This document shows positions 1 through 8,075 of a stretch of DNA of 25,717 nucleotides, one piece after another (position 1 is the stretch's first letter; each line of letters opens with the position of its first letter). The notes beneath the pieces are model-generated. The model searched no databases and had not been told where the DNA came from. It worked only from the letters and a program-made list of their open reading frames with translations. Location: positions 1 to 25,717 of the forward strand of contig JAZHDG010000022.1 of assembly GCA_036584525.1 (NCBI GenBank). Direction: 5' to 3'. A program made the translations under genes and the position numbers. This DNA is from UBA6181 sp016934015. Lineage in GTDB: Bacteria > Bacillota_I > Bacilli_A > Acholeplasmatales > Acholeplasmataceae.

Positions 1-632
1 TCGAAGGTGATTCTGCAGGTGGATCGGCAAAACAAGGTAGAGAATCCGAATATCAAGCAATTCTACCACTTCGTGGTAAAGTATTAAACGTTGAAAAAGC
101 AAGACTTGATAAGATTTTATCAAATAAAGAAATTTTATCACTTATCCAAGCTTTAGGTACTGGAATTGGTGAAGAATTTGATGCGACTAAAGCAAGATAT
201 CATAAAGTTGTCATCATGACAGATGCTGATATTGATGGTGCACATATTCGCACACTGTTATTAACCTTCTTCTTTAGATATATGAAACCACTTATTGATT
301 TAGGATATGTCTTTATAGCTCAACCACCACTATATAAAGTTCAACAAGGAAAACGTGTTGAATATGTTTATAGCGATGAAGAACTTAATAAATTACTTCA
401 AGATTTTGGTGGAAGGCCACAAATTCAACGCTATAAAGGGCTTGGTGAAATGAATCCTGAACAATTATGGGAAACGACGATGAATCCTGAAGAAAGAACA
501 CTTCTTCAAGTGTCCTTAAAGGATGCAATGGATGCCGATCAAATTTTTTCAATGTTGATGGGTGAAGAAGTTGAACCAAGAAAGTTATTTATTCAAGAAA
601 ACGCGATTTATGCGAATAATATTGACGCATAG
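1..632 (+). CDS. gyrB: DNA gyrase subunit B, C-terminal part (5' end outside window)
   Basis: ATPase subunit of gyrase, the type II topoisomerase that introduces negative supercoils; it works as a GyrA2GyrB2 complex on the chromosome. The open frame starts at the window edge (first full codon at base 3) and gives about 209 residues up to TAG at 630-632. It opens inside the TOPRIM domain with EGDSAGGSAKQGR and continues with the metal-binding DADIDGAHIRTLLLTFFFR. Near the end it has the QRYKGLGEMNPEQLWETTM block typical of GyrB and ParE C-termini. The stretch ILPLRGKVLNVEKARLDKIL and the ALGTGIGEEFD segment resemble GyrB more than ParE, and gyrA follows after 14 bases with its own Shine-Dalgarno, so the two are almost certainly cotranscribed. 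The N-terminal GHKL ATPase domain is not in view. Confidence 0.96.
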   Translation, partial: EGDSAGGSAKQGRESEYQAILPLRGKVLNVEKARLDKILSNKEILSLIQALGTGIGEEFDATKARYHKVVIMTDADIDGAHIRTLLLTFFFRYMKPLIDLGYVFIAQPPLYKVQQGKRVEYVYSDEELNKLLQDFGGRPQIQRYKGLGEMNPEQLWETTMNPEERTLLQVSLKDAMDADQIFSMLMGEEVEPRKLFIQENAIYANNIDA

Positions 633-646
633 GAAAGGGGAAAAAC

Positions 647-3250
647 ATGAACGAAGAAACATCAAAAACCACAGAAGGCTACGTCAAAGAGATAAACATA
701 TCTTCCGAAATGAAGACCTCCTTTTTAAATTATGCGATGTCTGTTATTGTTTCAAGAGCATTGCCAGATATTAGAGATGGGCTTAAACCCGTTCAACGTC
801 GTATTTTATATGCGATGAATGACTTAGGCATGTCCGCAGGCTCAGCACATAAAAAATCAGCACGTATTGTCGGTGAAGTTATAGGCAAATATCATCCACA
901 TGGTGATTCATCAGTCTATGATGCCATGGTTCGCATGGCACAACCATTTAGTTACAATATGCCTTTAATTGATGGTCATGGTAACTTTGGTTCTGTTGAT
1001 GGCGATGGTGCTGCAGCGATGCGATACACTGAAGCTAGAATGTCAAAAATTGCTGGCGAATTAGTGAGAGATTTAGAAAAAAATACTGTAGATTTTATTG
1101 ACAACTATGATGGATCAGAGCATGAACCCTCAGTTTTGCCTGCTAGATATCCTAATTTACTAGTCAATGGATCAACAGGTATTGCTGTTGGTATGGCGAC
1201 AAATATCCCTCCTCATAATTTAAGTGAAGTCATCGATGGTATTTTAGCTTATATGGATAATGAAGAAATTACATCGACTGAATTAATGCAATATATCAAA
1301 GGTCCTGATTTTCCAACCGGAGGTCAAGTCCTTGGTCTTACAGGATTAAGACAAGCTTATGAAACTGGTAAAGGAATTATTGCGATGAGGGCTACAGCTG
1401 AAATTGTTGCCCACAAAAATCGGAATAGCATTATTGTGACTGCAATTCCTTATCAAGTAAATAAAACATCATTAATTGAAAAAATTGCTGAAATTGCAAA
1501 AGAAAAAATCGTCGATGGTATTACAGATTTAAGAGATGAGTCTAACCGTAAAGGTATGCGTATCGTCATTGAACTTAGAAGAGATGTTAATCCACATGTT
1601 ATGCTTAACAATCTCTACAAATTTACACAACTACAAACTTCATTTGGCATTAACATGATTGCGCTTGTCAAAGGACAACCTATGATGGTGACACTCAAAG
1701 ATATGCTTAAATATTATATTGAACATCAAATTGAGGTTATTCAACGACGTACAATCTATGATTTAGAAAAAGCTGAAGCACGCGAACATATTTTAGAAGG
1801 ATTACTGATTGCGCTTCATGATATTGATCGTGCAATTGAAATCATTAAAAAATCAAAAACTGGTGATGAAGCACGCGAGGCTTTAATTAATACTTACAAT
1901 TTTACTGAAATTCAAGCGAGAGCTATATTGGATATGCGTTTGCAACGTTTAACTGGACTTGAAATTGAAAAAATCGAAGTTGAACAAAAAGATTTAGCAG
2001 TTAAAATTATTGACTATAAAGAAATTATTGGAAGTCATGAACGTAAATTATCTATCATTCGTGATGAACTCAGTCAAATGAGAAATCAATATCAGATTAA
2101 TCGACAATCAGAGATTAATTTACATGAAGATTTAAGTATCGAAAATGAAGATTTAATTCCAGTTGAAGATGTCATTATTACAGTAACGAATAACGGTTAT
2201 ATCAAACGTATGAAGGTTGATCATTATAAGACTCAAAATCGTGGTGGCGTGGGTATGTCAGGCATTAAAGTACACGAAGACGATTATGTAGAGCACATCT
2301 TAATGACATCCACTCATGATTATCATTTATTCTTCACAAATAAAGGTAGAGTTTATAAAATTAAAGGATACCAAATTCCAGAAGGTTCAAGACAATCTAA
2401 GGGGTTACCACTTGTCAATTTATTACAACTTGATAAAGATGAAACACTTGCCTCATTTACAAGTGTACAAGACTTTGAAAACAATGAAAACTTTCTTACA
2501 TTTGTTACAAAAAAAGGCATTATGAAACGAACCAAAATATCTGAATATCAGAACATTAGAACAAATGGCATCATCGCCATTAATTTAAGAGAAAACGATG
2601 AATTATTAGCCGTCAAAGCAACCGATGGAAATAAAGATATTATCCTCGGAGCTTCAAACGGTAAAGCAATCCGATTTAAAGAAACTGATGTTCGTGTAAT
2701 GGGTAGAACTGCAACAGGTGTTAAGGGAATGAGCATTGGGAAAAATGATTTCCTTGTTGGTGCAGCAATCGTTGAAAATAGCGAACAACAAATTTTAGTA
2801 ATTACAGAAAATGGCTTTGGAAAGCGAACTAACGTTGATGAATATCGATGCCAACTTCGTGGTGGTAAAGGCGTTAAAACCTTAAATGTCACTGAAAAGA
2901 ATGGTCGTCTATCTGCGTTAAAGTCTGTTTCTGATATTGAAGATTTAATCGTTGTTTCAGATAAAGGTGTGGTTATTAGAACTCATGTGGATCAAATTTC
3001 TCAAACAAAACGAGCAACACAAGGCGTTAGAATTATCCGTTTAAGACCTGACCAAAAAGTTTCTACAATTGCTTTAGTTCCAAGACAGGAAGAAGAGGAA
3101 ATTGATGAAATTGAGCAAACACCATTTATTCAAGAATCTATGGATGTAAGCACTGAAAGAAAGACTGTAGAAGTTTCAAATTTAGAGCCAGAAGAATTCG
3201 AAGATGAAGATGAAGAAGTTATTACAACTGATTCTCTTTTCGATGAATAA
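647..3250 (+). CDS. gyrA: DNA gyrase subunit A
   Basis: DNA-cleaving and rejoining subunit of gyrase, 867 residues, a full family length. ATG at 647 follows an AGGAAAGGGG ribosome site. The winged-helix region carries KYHPHGDSSVYDAMVRMAQP; Ser88 and Asp92 match E. coli Ser83 and Asp87, so the quinolone-resistance positions are wild type. Catalytic Tyr127 lies in AAMRYTEARMS. A coiled-coil tower follows at roughly residues 370-490, then the C-terminal beta-pinwheel. The GyrA box, which separates GyrA from ParC, is at residues 736-742 as QLRGGKG; the usual form is QRRGGKG, so the second position is changed. The protein ends in a strongly acidic tail of about 50 residues, a feature known to modulate wrapping in other gyrases. 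It is the second gene of the gyrB-gyrA unit and is followed by an intrinsic terminator. Confidence 0.97.
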   Translation: MNEETSKTTEGYVKEINISSEMKTSFLNYAMSVIVSRALPDIRDGLKPVQRRILYAMNDLGMSAGSAHKKSARIVGEVIGKYHPHGDSSVYDAMVRMAQPFSYNMPLIDGHGNFGSVDGDGAAAMRYTEARMSKIAGELVRDLEKNTVDFIDNYDGSEHEPSVLPARYPNLLVNGSTGIAVGMATNIPPHNLSEVIDGILAYMDNEEITSTELMQYIKGPDFPTGGQVLGLTGLRQAYETGKGIIAMRATAEIVAHKNRNSIIVTAIPYQVNKTSLIEKIAEIAKEKIVDGITDLRDESNRKGMRIVIELRRDVNPHVMLNNLYKFTQLQTSFGINMIALVKGQPMMVTLKDMLKYYIEHQIEVIQRRTIYDLEKAEAREHILEGLLIALHDIDRAIEIIKKSKTGDEAREALINTYNFTEIQARAILDMRLQRLTGLEIEKIEVEQKDLAVKIIDYKEIIGSHERKLSIIRDELSQMRNQYQINRQSEINLHEDLSIENEDLIPVEDVIITVTNNGYIKRMKVDHYKTQNRGGVGMSGIKVHEDDYVEHILMTSTHDYHLFFTNKGRVYKIKGYQIPEGSRQSKGLPLVNLLQLDKDETLASFTSVQDFENNENFLTFVTKKGIMKRTKISEYQNIRTNGIIAINLRENDELLAVKATDGNKDIILGASNGKAIRFKETDVRVMGRTATGVKGMSIGKNDFLVGAAIVENSEQQILVITENGFGKRTNVDEYRCQLRGGKGVKTLNVTEKNGRLSALKSVSDIEDLIVVSDKGVVIRTHVDQISQTKRATQGVRIIRLRPDQKVSTIALVPRQEEEEIDEIEQTPFIQESMDVSTERKTVEVSNLEPEEFEDEDEEVITTDSLFDE

Positions 3251-3286
3251 ATTACCTTTTCTAAAAATTAATATATAAATTAAAAG

Positions 3287-3321
3287 AGGCGCGTTTTAAG
3301 TCTTAAAATGACGCCTTTTTT
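3287..3321 (+). terminator. Intrinsic terminator after gyrA
   Basis: AGGCG...TTTTAA pairs with TTAAAA...CGCCT around a small internal mismatch, and the stem runs into a T tract at 3316-3321. It begins 37 bases after the gyrA stop and ends the gyrB-gyrA transcript. Confidence 0.85.
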
Positions 3322-3355
3322 ATATGCAATATGTGCATTAATTCACTTCTTCATG

Positions 3356-3361
3356 TATAAT
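3356..3361 (+). promoter_or_regulatory. Probable -10 box for the LtaS-like gene
   Basis: A perfect TATAAT lies 30 bases before the ATG at 3391. A TG directly abuts it, without the one-base gap of a true extended -10. No convincing -35 hexamer is visible at 16-18 bases upstream. The ribosome site AGAGGAA is at 3378-3384. Confidence 0.6.
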
Positions 3362-3390
3362 AACTTTAGAAATAACAAGAGGAACCCAAC

Positions 3391-5508
3391 ATGAGTAAAA
3401 ACCATAAACTTTATTTAGGGTATATAGGAACTTTCTTTGTCCTTAACATCTTAAATACTTATTTTTTAACACTTCAACAACTCAATCGATATATCGCACC
3501 CTTCCCCCATACTTTTTTAGGGACATTAAATGCAATTTTAGGTAATTTATCATTTCTTCTATTAGTCGTTTCAATAGCCTTTCTATTATTTAAAACACCT
3601 AAGGCCCGGCTGAAATTTTTACTATTTACTACACTTTTTTTGAACTTTATGTTCTTTGCATCCAGTGTATTTAATATGTATTATGGTACTTCTTTTTCCA
3701 TGGATAGTATTGTCATGTTTAAAAATCCAGCTGATGGATTTGCTTTTGGTGTCATTTTAGAAATTGTATTAGAACTAATTATCTATTATCGCATTTTGTT
3801 ATTCTTGCCATTCATCATCCTTTTAGTATTTTATCTGGTGATTAAAAAATCGGGATTTCCACAAGAACGATTTGCGATTAATCAGATCAAGCATACAATT
3901 TATATATTGAGTGCTTTACTTATGTTTTTTGTATCCTTATACAGTTATATGGAACAATTTAAGAAAGCATTACCCATTAGTTCTGTACAAAGTACTTTTG
4001 CTGTTCAAAACTTTGGAGCATACCCTTATTATTTTTCTGATTTTTTTGGACTTCACCCCGAAATTAGTGCAAGTGAAGTTCTAAATTTTGAAAATGATCA
4101 GGAAATGGCTGAAGCTTTTCAAGCTTATAATAAAAATCAAGCAATTTATACCAATTTCTTCGATGGGAATATATATAGCAATCGATTAACCATGGATCAC
4201 GTAGTGTCAAATTTATTTGTTGATGAAACCATTTTAAATGGATCAAATCTTCATGGAATCCTTGAAGGTAGAAACTTGGTTTTAGTTCACATCGAATCCA
4301 TGAACTATTTTCTTTTTGAAAATGACCAAACAAATCAAAAACTATCATTCTTTAATCATTTACTGGATCAAAGTTTTGTATTCAGAGACTATTATAGTAG
4401 TGTTGGTATGGGAGTTAGTTCTGATGCGGAACTTTCAATATTAACTGGATTATATCCTTCAGGCGATCGAACGCTTTATTGGGAGCATAATAAACTTGAT
4501 TATGAACTAAACTCTTTAGTCAATTATTACAATAATCTTGGTTATTACACGGATGCTGTTCACGGAGACAAAGAAACTTTTTATAATCGAAATTTTGTTT
4601 ATCCAAATCTCTATGGTTTTGACGAATTTTATAGTTTAGAAGATTTTATCGCAGATGGTTATAATGTAAAAGAAGGTTACACTTTTGATCAAAATCAAAA
4701 TTTAACCCATGTTTCACCATGGATCAGTGATTTTCATCTCGCCGACGAGATTTATCAAAGAGGTGTCAATTATCAAGAAAGTCAAACACCATTCATGATG
4801 TTTCCCATCATGATGATGCCACATACACCTTATGATTTTGATCCTTATGGGCAAAGAACAGGAATTTATCCTGAATATGAAGATTCTATGAAAAGAATCA
4901 CATTAAAATATTTAAATTATGTCGATTATTATGATGACATCATGAAACGTCTTTTCATCAACGAAGATGGCGAAGATCAAACATTGGATAACACAGTTTA
5001 TGTCTTTTACAGCGATCACGGCTCTGGATTAAAAAATGGAGATATCGATCAATTGTTTAATCGAGAACTATCGGTGATGGAATCTCGAAAAGTTCTTCAA
5101 CAAACCCTAGCTTTCATTTATGTTCCTGGGGAAGAATACGTGACATATGACGACTACAGCATTCGAAAAGGATTACTTACTGGAGATCAATATTTAGTCA
5201 GAAGCCAAGTAGATTTATACCGAACAATCATTGAATTATTTAATTTACCAGTTGGTGATGACCCATATTATGGCGTGCATGGTTTAAGCACTGAACCGAC
5301 ATTTGTTCTCGATAATCGATTATTAGATGCTGTCACTGATGCATACTTTTTCTCGATGAGAAATCCCAAATTGACAGATCCAAAGAATGTGATTGTGACT
5401 TCAGAAATTTATGAATATATTAAACGATTTAAGTTATTAAGTGACTATTTACTTTCAGCGGGAGATATGCAAAAAGATGTTAATGAAGCCATTAAGTTGC
5501 ATGAATGA
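3391..5508 (+). CDS. LtaS-like membrane-anchored sulfatase-fold transferase
   Basis: Family of lipoteichoic acid synthase, which transfers glycerophosphate from phosphatidylglycerol to a glycolipid or growing chain on the outer membrane face. The 705 residues begin with five hydrophobic segments (about 7-28, 46-67, 74-96, 120-151, 166-185), the LtaS topology, followed by an extracytoplasmic alkaline-phosphatase-superfamily domain. Aligned by eye to S. aureus LtaS, the metal and substrate residues are present: Glu302 (HIES), His391 (VHGD), Arg400, His478 (PHTPY), Asp542 and His543 (YSDHG). The catalytic Thr300 position is Ser343 (GVSSDAE), and the substrate-contacting Trp354 position is Tyr398. 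It may therefore be a glycerophospho- or phosphoethanolamine-type transferase acting on a glycolipid; a true polymerase is not proven. The DUF1361 gene overlaps its 3' end. I give no symbol because the exact product is uncertain. Confidence 0.85.
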   Translation: MSKNHKLYLGYIGTFFVLNILNTYFLTLQQLNRYIAPFPHTFLGTLNAILGNLSFLLLVVSIAFLLFKTPKARLKFLLFTTLFLNFMFFASSVFNMYYGTSFSMDSIVMFKNPADGFAFGVILEIVLELIIYYRILLFLPFIILLVFYLVIKKSGFPQERFAINQIKHTIYILSALLMFFVSLYSYMEQFKKALPISSVQSTFAVQNFGAYPYYFSDFFGLHPEISASEVLNFENDQEMAEAFQAYNKNQAIYTNFFDGNIYSNRLTMDHVVSNLFVDETILNGSNLHGILEGRNLVLVHIESMNYFLFENDQTNQKLSFFNHLLDQSFVFRDYYSSVGMGVSSDAELSILTGLYPSGDRTLYWEHNKLDYELNSLVNYYNNLGYYTDAVHGDKETFYNRNFVYPNLYGFDEFYSLEDFIADGYNVKEGYTFDQNQNLTHVSPWISDFHLADEIYQRGVNYQESQTPFMMFPIMMMPHTPYDFDPYGQRTGIYPEYEDSMKRITLKYLNYVDYYDDIMKRLFINEDGEDQTLDNTVYVFYSDHGSGLKNGDIDQLFNRELSVMESRKVLQQTLAFIYVPGEEYVTYDDYSIRKGLLTGDQYLVRSQVDLYRTIIELFNLPVGDDPYYGVHGLSTEPTFVLDNRLLDAVTDAYFFSMRNPKLTDPKNVIVTSEIYEYIKRFKLLSDYLLSAGDMQKDVNEAIKLHE

Positions 5509-6148
5509 CCTTAAAAATAAATCGCTATATTTAGCAGCAGTTATATATGTTATTATTTCAATCATCCTTGGGATGATTTTAAATAATGGATTAGTCATTT
5601 TTTTAGGATGGAATATGATTCTAGCAACAGTTCCATTAGTGTTAACTCAAATATATTCAAAACAAAAAAGCAAGTTCCTTAAGATCGGAATTGCTTTTTT
5701 ATTTTTGATATTCTTTCCAAATGCTGTATATATTATGACTGATCTTATTCACTTTCAAAATTATACATTCTTTTTAGATTATCCAAATATTTATGCATAT
5801 CTAATAAAAGATTGGTTGATATTCGCACACCTCGTTATTGGCGCTTTAATTAGTAGTAAAATTGCGATTAAATCACTTCAAATTTTGCTATCAAACATGA
5901 AAGAGATAAAGGCTATTATAAGGATAATAGGAGTAAATATACTTTTTATACTCTCTAGTTCAGCAATTTATATTGGAAGGTTTATAAGATTCAACTCTTG
6001 GGAATTCTATAAAATAAATCTCATATTTTTAGATATTTTTAATCATTTTAAGTTTTTTGCCTTCTTTGTCTTCATTTTATTTATTCTGCACTGGGTGATC
6101 TTCTTTGTTTTTTACGAAAAAAAAGAGCCAATGGCTCAAATAAAGTAA
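5477..6148 (+). CDS. DUF1361 family integral membrane protein
   Basis: Function unknown. From the ATG at 5477 it has 223 residues with about six membrane segments (roughly 16-36, 38-58, 68-88, 112-133, 146-166, 193-212). Two family hallmarks are visible: FFPNAVYIMTDLIHF at residues 79-93 and GRFIRFNSWEF at 167-177. The start is uncertain. ATG 5477 is preceded by GGGAGAT at 5460-5466, a usable but slightly distant ribosome site, and would overlap the LtaS-like gene by 32 bases. ATG 5501 would overlap by only 8 bases, suggesting translational coupling, but has no ribosome site. A GTG at 5441 is unlikely. Its 3' end overlaps uppP on the other strand by 13 bases. The close linkage to the LtaS-like gene suggests an envelope role, which is inference. 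Confidence 0.8.
   Translation: MLMKPLSCMNDLKNKSLYLAAVIYVIISIILGMILNNGLVIFLGWNMILATVPLVLTQIYSKQKSKFLKIGIAFLFLIFFPNAVYIMTDLIHFQNYTFFLDYPNIYAYLIKDWLIFAHLVIGALISSKIAIKSLQILLSNMKEIKAIIRIIGVNILFILSSSAIYIGRFIRFNSWEFYKINLIFLDIFNHFKFFAFFVFILFILHWVIFFVFYEKKEPMAQIK
6117..6137 (-). terminator. Intrinsic terminator of uppP, inside the DUF1361 gene end
   Basis: Read on the minus strand, GAGCC-ATT-GGCTC (6137-6125) is followed by eight T (6124-6117). The stem starts on the uppP stop codon itself (6138-6136). It lies within the last codons of the convergent DUF1361 gene. The stem is short, only five GC-rich pairs. Confidence 0.65.
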
Positions 6149-6945
6149 ATGATTATTGAAGTTAAACCGATGAGTAAACAGTAAACTCCAAAATAGACCA
6201 AATTTTTAACTTTAATAAATTTAAAAATCCACATCACAGATAATAAACTAAATATAAAGCTCATAACAAATGCTAAAATATATCCTAAAACATCGATAGA
6301 TTCGGTAACATGAACTGCATCATATATGCCAAGAATTGAGACAGGAACTGAAACTACAAGGTAGCTTAAGAAAGAAAATCTTAAAACCTTTTTAAGCTCT
6401 AATTTTTGTACAAGTCCACCGGTCATTGTAATACCACTTCTTGAAATACCAGGAAGAACTGCAAACATTTGGAACGCACCAATAATAAGAGCATTTTTAT
6501 AGGTGATATCTTTTTTCCACTGAATATCTTTTGAACGGTAAACAAATAATAACAATATACCAGTGAGAATTAACGAAAAACCAACCGAAAGTAAATCATT
6601 AGGCATGTAATCTTTAAAGAAAAACCCAAATATTCCAATTGGTATAACGGCAATTAACAGTTTAAGTACATATTGAAAATCTTCTTTTCTAGCCTCATCT
6701 TTTTTTATAATGAATTTCCATGTACCGCTAATGAGCTGTCCCACATCTTTCCTAAAGAAAAGGAGTAGAGCTAAAAAAGATCCCATATTCGTAATCATCA
6801 AAAAGACAGTTAAATTAGTCAAATCAATTTGAAGTAACCGACTAAATAAAGTTAGATGCCCACTTGAGGATATTGGGAGTATTTCAGTGATCCCTTGAAC
6901 AATTCCAAGAAAGATATATTTTAAGATTTCTACAAAGTTTTCCAT
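6136..6945 (-). CDS. uppP: Undecaprenyl-diphosphatase (BacA/UppP family)
   Basis: Membrane enzyme that removes one phosphate from undecaprenyl diphosphate outside the membrane, regenerating the carrier lipid for glycan export; overproduction gives bacitracin resistance in other bacteria. The protein has 269 residues, the usual length, with multiple hydrophobic segments. The first active motif is QGITEILPISSSGH (residues 17-30, Gln17, Glu21, Ser27, His30), and the second is PGISRSG (165-171, Arg169). ATG at 6945 is preceded by AAGGTGAT. It is transcribed away from the DUF368 gene, with only 99 bases between them, from an extended -10 promoter. In a Bacillus-like cell it would serve peptidoglycan; in a wall-less Acholeplasma-like cell it would more likely serve lipoglycan or other glycan export (inference). 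Confidence 0.95.
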   Translation of the reverse strand: MENFVEILKYIFLGIVQGITEILPISSSGHLTLFSRLLQIDLTNLTVFLMITNMGSFLALLLFFRKDVGQLISGTWKFIIKKDEARKEDFQYVLKLLIAVIPIGIFGFFFKDYMPNDLLSVGFSLILTGILLLFVYRSKDIQWKKDITYKNALIIGAFQMFAVLPGISRSGITMTGGLVQKLELKKVLRFSFLSYLVVSVPVSILGIYDAVHVTESIDVLGYILAFVMSFIFSLLSVMWIFKFIKVKNLVYFGVYCLLIGLTSIIIYFI

Positions 6946-6963
6946 CGTTTTATCACCTTCTAT

Positions 6964-6972
6964 ATTATAGCA
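6964..6972 (-). promoter_or_regulatory. Extended -10 promoter of uppP
   Basis: On the minus strand TGCTATAAT occupies 6972-6964, a perfect extended -10, about 19 bases from the ATG. No good -35 is visible. It forms one arm of an inverted repeat (TAGCATA at 6968-6974 with TATGCTA at 6991-6997) whose other arm is the promoter of the DUF368 gene. Confidence 0.75.
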
Positions 6973-6992
6973 TAGAAAATCAATTTGAAATA

Positions 6993-7001
6993 TGCTAAAA
7001 T
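6993..7001 (+). promoter_or_regulatory. Extended -10 promoter of the DUF368 gene
   Basis: TGCTAAAAT at 6993-7001 fits an extended -10 and sits back to back with the uppP promoter, 32 bases apart measured between the -10 starts. A TATAAA at 7017-7022 is an alternative but lacks TG. The ribosome site AAGGAGAT is at 7034-7041. Confidence 0.6.
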
Positions 7002-7044
7002 AGAGTCAATCTTAAGTATAAAGTAGCATCATTAAGGAGATATC

Positions 7045-7923
7045 ATGAATCACCTTATTAAAATAATTAAAGGTAGTTTGGTTGGCATGGGGAGCATTCT
7101 CCCTGGAGTCAGTGGATCTATGATCGCTGCCATTTTTAATATTTATCAATCCCTTGTAAATGCTTTAAATGATTTTACTAAACATCCATTTAAAGCTATT
7201 AAATCCGTATGGCATTATATTGTGGGTATTGTTATTGGATTATTTATTGGATTTTTTGTGATTAAATTATTTTTAGATATTGCACCGTTACCTATAACAT
7301 TATTATTTATTGGTTTCATACTAGGGGCTATTCCAAGTATCATTCAAAGAATTAAAGTTACAAAAACGAAATGGCATCATTTTCTTGTTTTAGGAGTTTC
7401 AATGATGGTTATGTTATTGATGGCTTTTATTCAAGAAAATACGACTACGGGAAGTCAGGAATATTTTATTGTGTTTATCATTGGTATGATTACAGCGGTT
7501 GCATTAATTATTCCAGGGCTGTCCGGAGCTACAATGCTTATGGCGCTAGGATTCTATCAAAAATTACTTGATCTTATCAGTGATCTTTTAAGAGGGGTTG
7601 CCCTACTGGATTTCTCATTAGTTTTGAATAAGATACCATTATTCCTACTTCTCGTATTAGGTGTTATCATTGGATTGATCATTATGGGTAAAGTCATGTT
7701 TGTCCTTTTACAGAAATATCAAAAGCATTTTTATATGGCGGTATTAGGTATCGTGATTGTATCACCATTTAATATTTTATTTACTCTAGAACAAAATACG
7801 AACGACCATGTTTTTCAAACTGATTGGTATTTTTGGGTTGTAGGTATTATTTTATGTGCGGTTGGGTTTGTTGCATCAAAACATTTATCTGTTGAACCAA
7901 AACAATTGGAAAGTAACTTATAA
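7045..7923 (+). CDS. DUF368 family protein, probable undecaprenyl-phosphate translocase (PopT-like)
   Basis: A polytopic membrane protein of 292 residues. The family mark is a duplicated motif: LPGVSGS at residues 19-25 and IPGLSGA at 156-162, about 137 residues apart, each at the start of a hydrophobic helix followed by an FYQ/IYQ turn. This points to an internal repeat, probably with inverted topology. DUF368 members (PopT) have been reported to return undecaprenyl phosphate from the outer to the inner membrane face, as DedA proteins (UptA) also do. The gene is divergent from uppP, which makes that same molecule outside, so the neighbourhood supports the assignment. I infer function from family and context; no translocation residue can be read directly. 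ATG at 7045 has AAGGAGAT four bases upstream of it. Confidence 0.88.
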   Translation: MNHLIKIIKGSLVGMGSILPGVSGSMIAAIFNIYQSLVNALNDFTKHPFKAIKSVWHYIVGIVIGLFIGFFVIKLFLDIAPLPITLLFIGFILGAIPSIIQRIKVTKTKWHHFLVLGVSMMVMLLMAFIQENTTTGSQEYFIVFIIGMITAVALIIPGLSGATMLMALGFYQKLLDLISDLLRGVALLDFSLVLNKIPLFLLLVLGVIIGLIIMGKVMFVLLQKYQKHFYMAVLGIVIVSPFNILFTLEQNTNDHVFQTDWYFWVVGIILCAVGFVASKHLSVEPKQLESNL

Positions 7924-8075
7924 TTCGTAAAGTTGTGATTCCAACTGCAGGATATGATGGTGGTAAAAAAATTGATTATATTGAATCTATTATTGATTTC
8001 GGATTAAAATCGGATGATTTAAAAGATGATTTAAAGAAATTATCAAACAGAAAAACAAATAAAGTCTTGAGATTC
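7924..8075 (+). other. Gap after the DUF368 gene with an open frame of doubtful status
   Basis: The gap between the DUF368 gene and serS is 419 bases; its second part is the serS promoter and T-box. The first part is open in one frame from 7917 to a stop at 8121-8123. From a GTG at 7935 it would give 62 residues with a lysine- and aspartate-rich middle (KSDDLKDDLKKLSNRK) and a hydrophobic end. There is no ribosome site and no family I recognise. The end of the frame runs through the serS promoter at 8076-8104, so it may be chance or a gene remnant. I see no terminator for the DUF368 gene here. Confidence 0.4.

Noticed and set aside
2548..2892. Minus-strand open frame of 114 codons inside gyrA
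   Set aside because: It is antisense to a conserved part of gyrA with no ribosome site and no recognisable protein motif; a shadow frame. The other antisense frames are of the same kind.
1..3250. parE-parC instead of gyrB-gyrA
   Set aside because: The A subunit keeps a recognisable GyrA box and the B subunit has GyrB-like sequence after the TOPRIM motif.
5441..5476. GTG start at 5441 for the DUF1361 gene
   Set aside because: It overlaps the LtaS-like gene by 68 bases and has no ribosome site; ATG 5477 or 5501 fits better.
6978..6983. TTGATT (minus strand) as -35 of uppP
   Set aside because: The spacer to the -10 is only eight bases; the promoter is better explained as extended -10.
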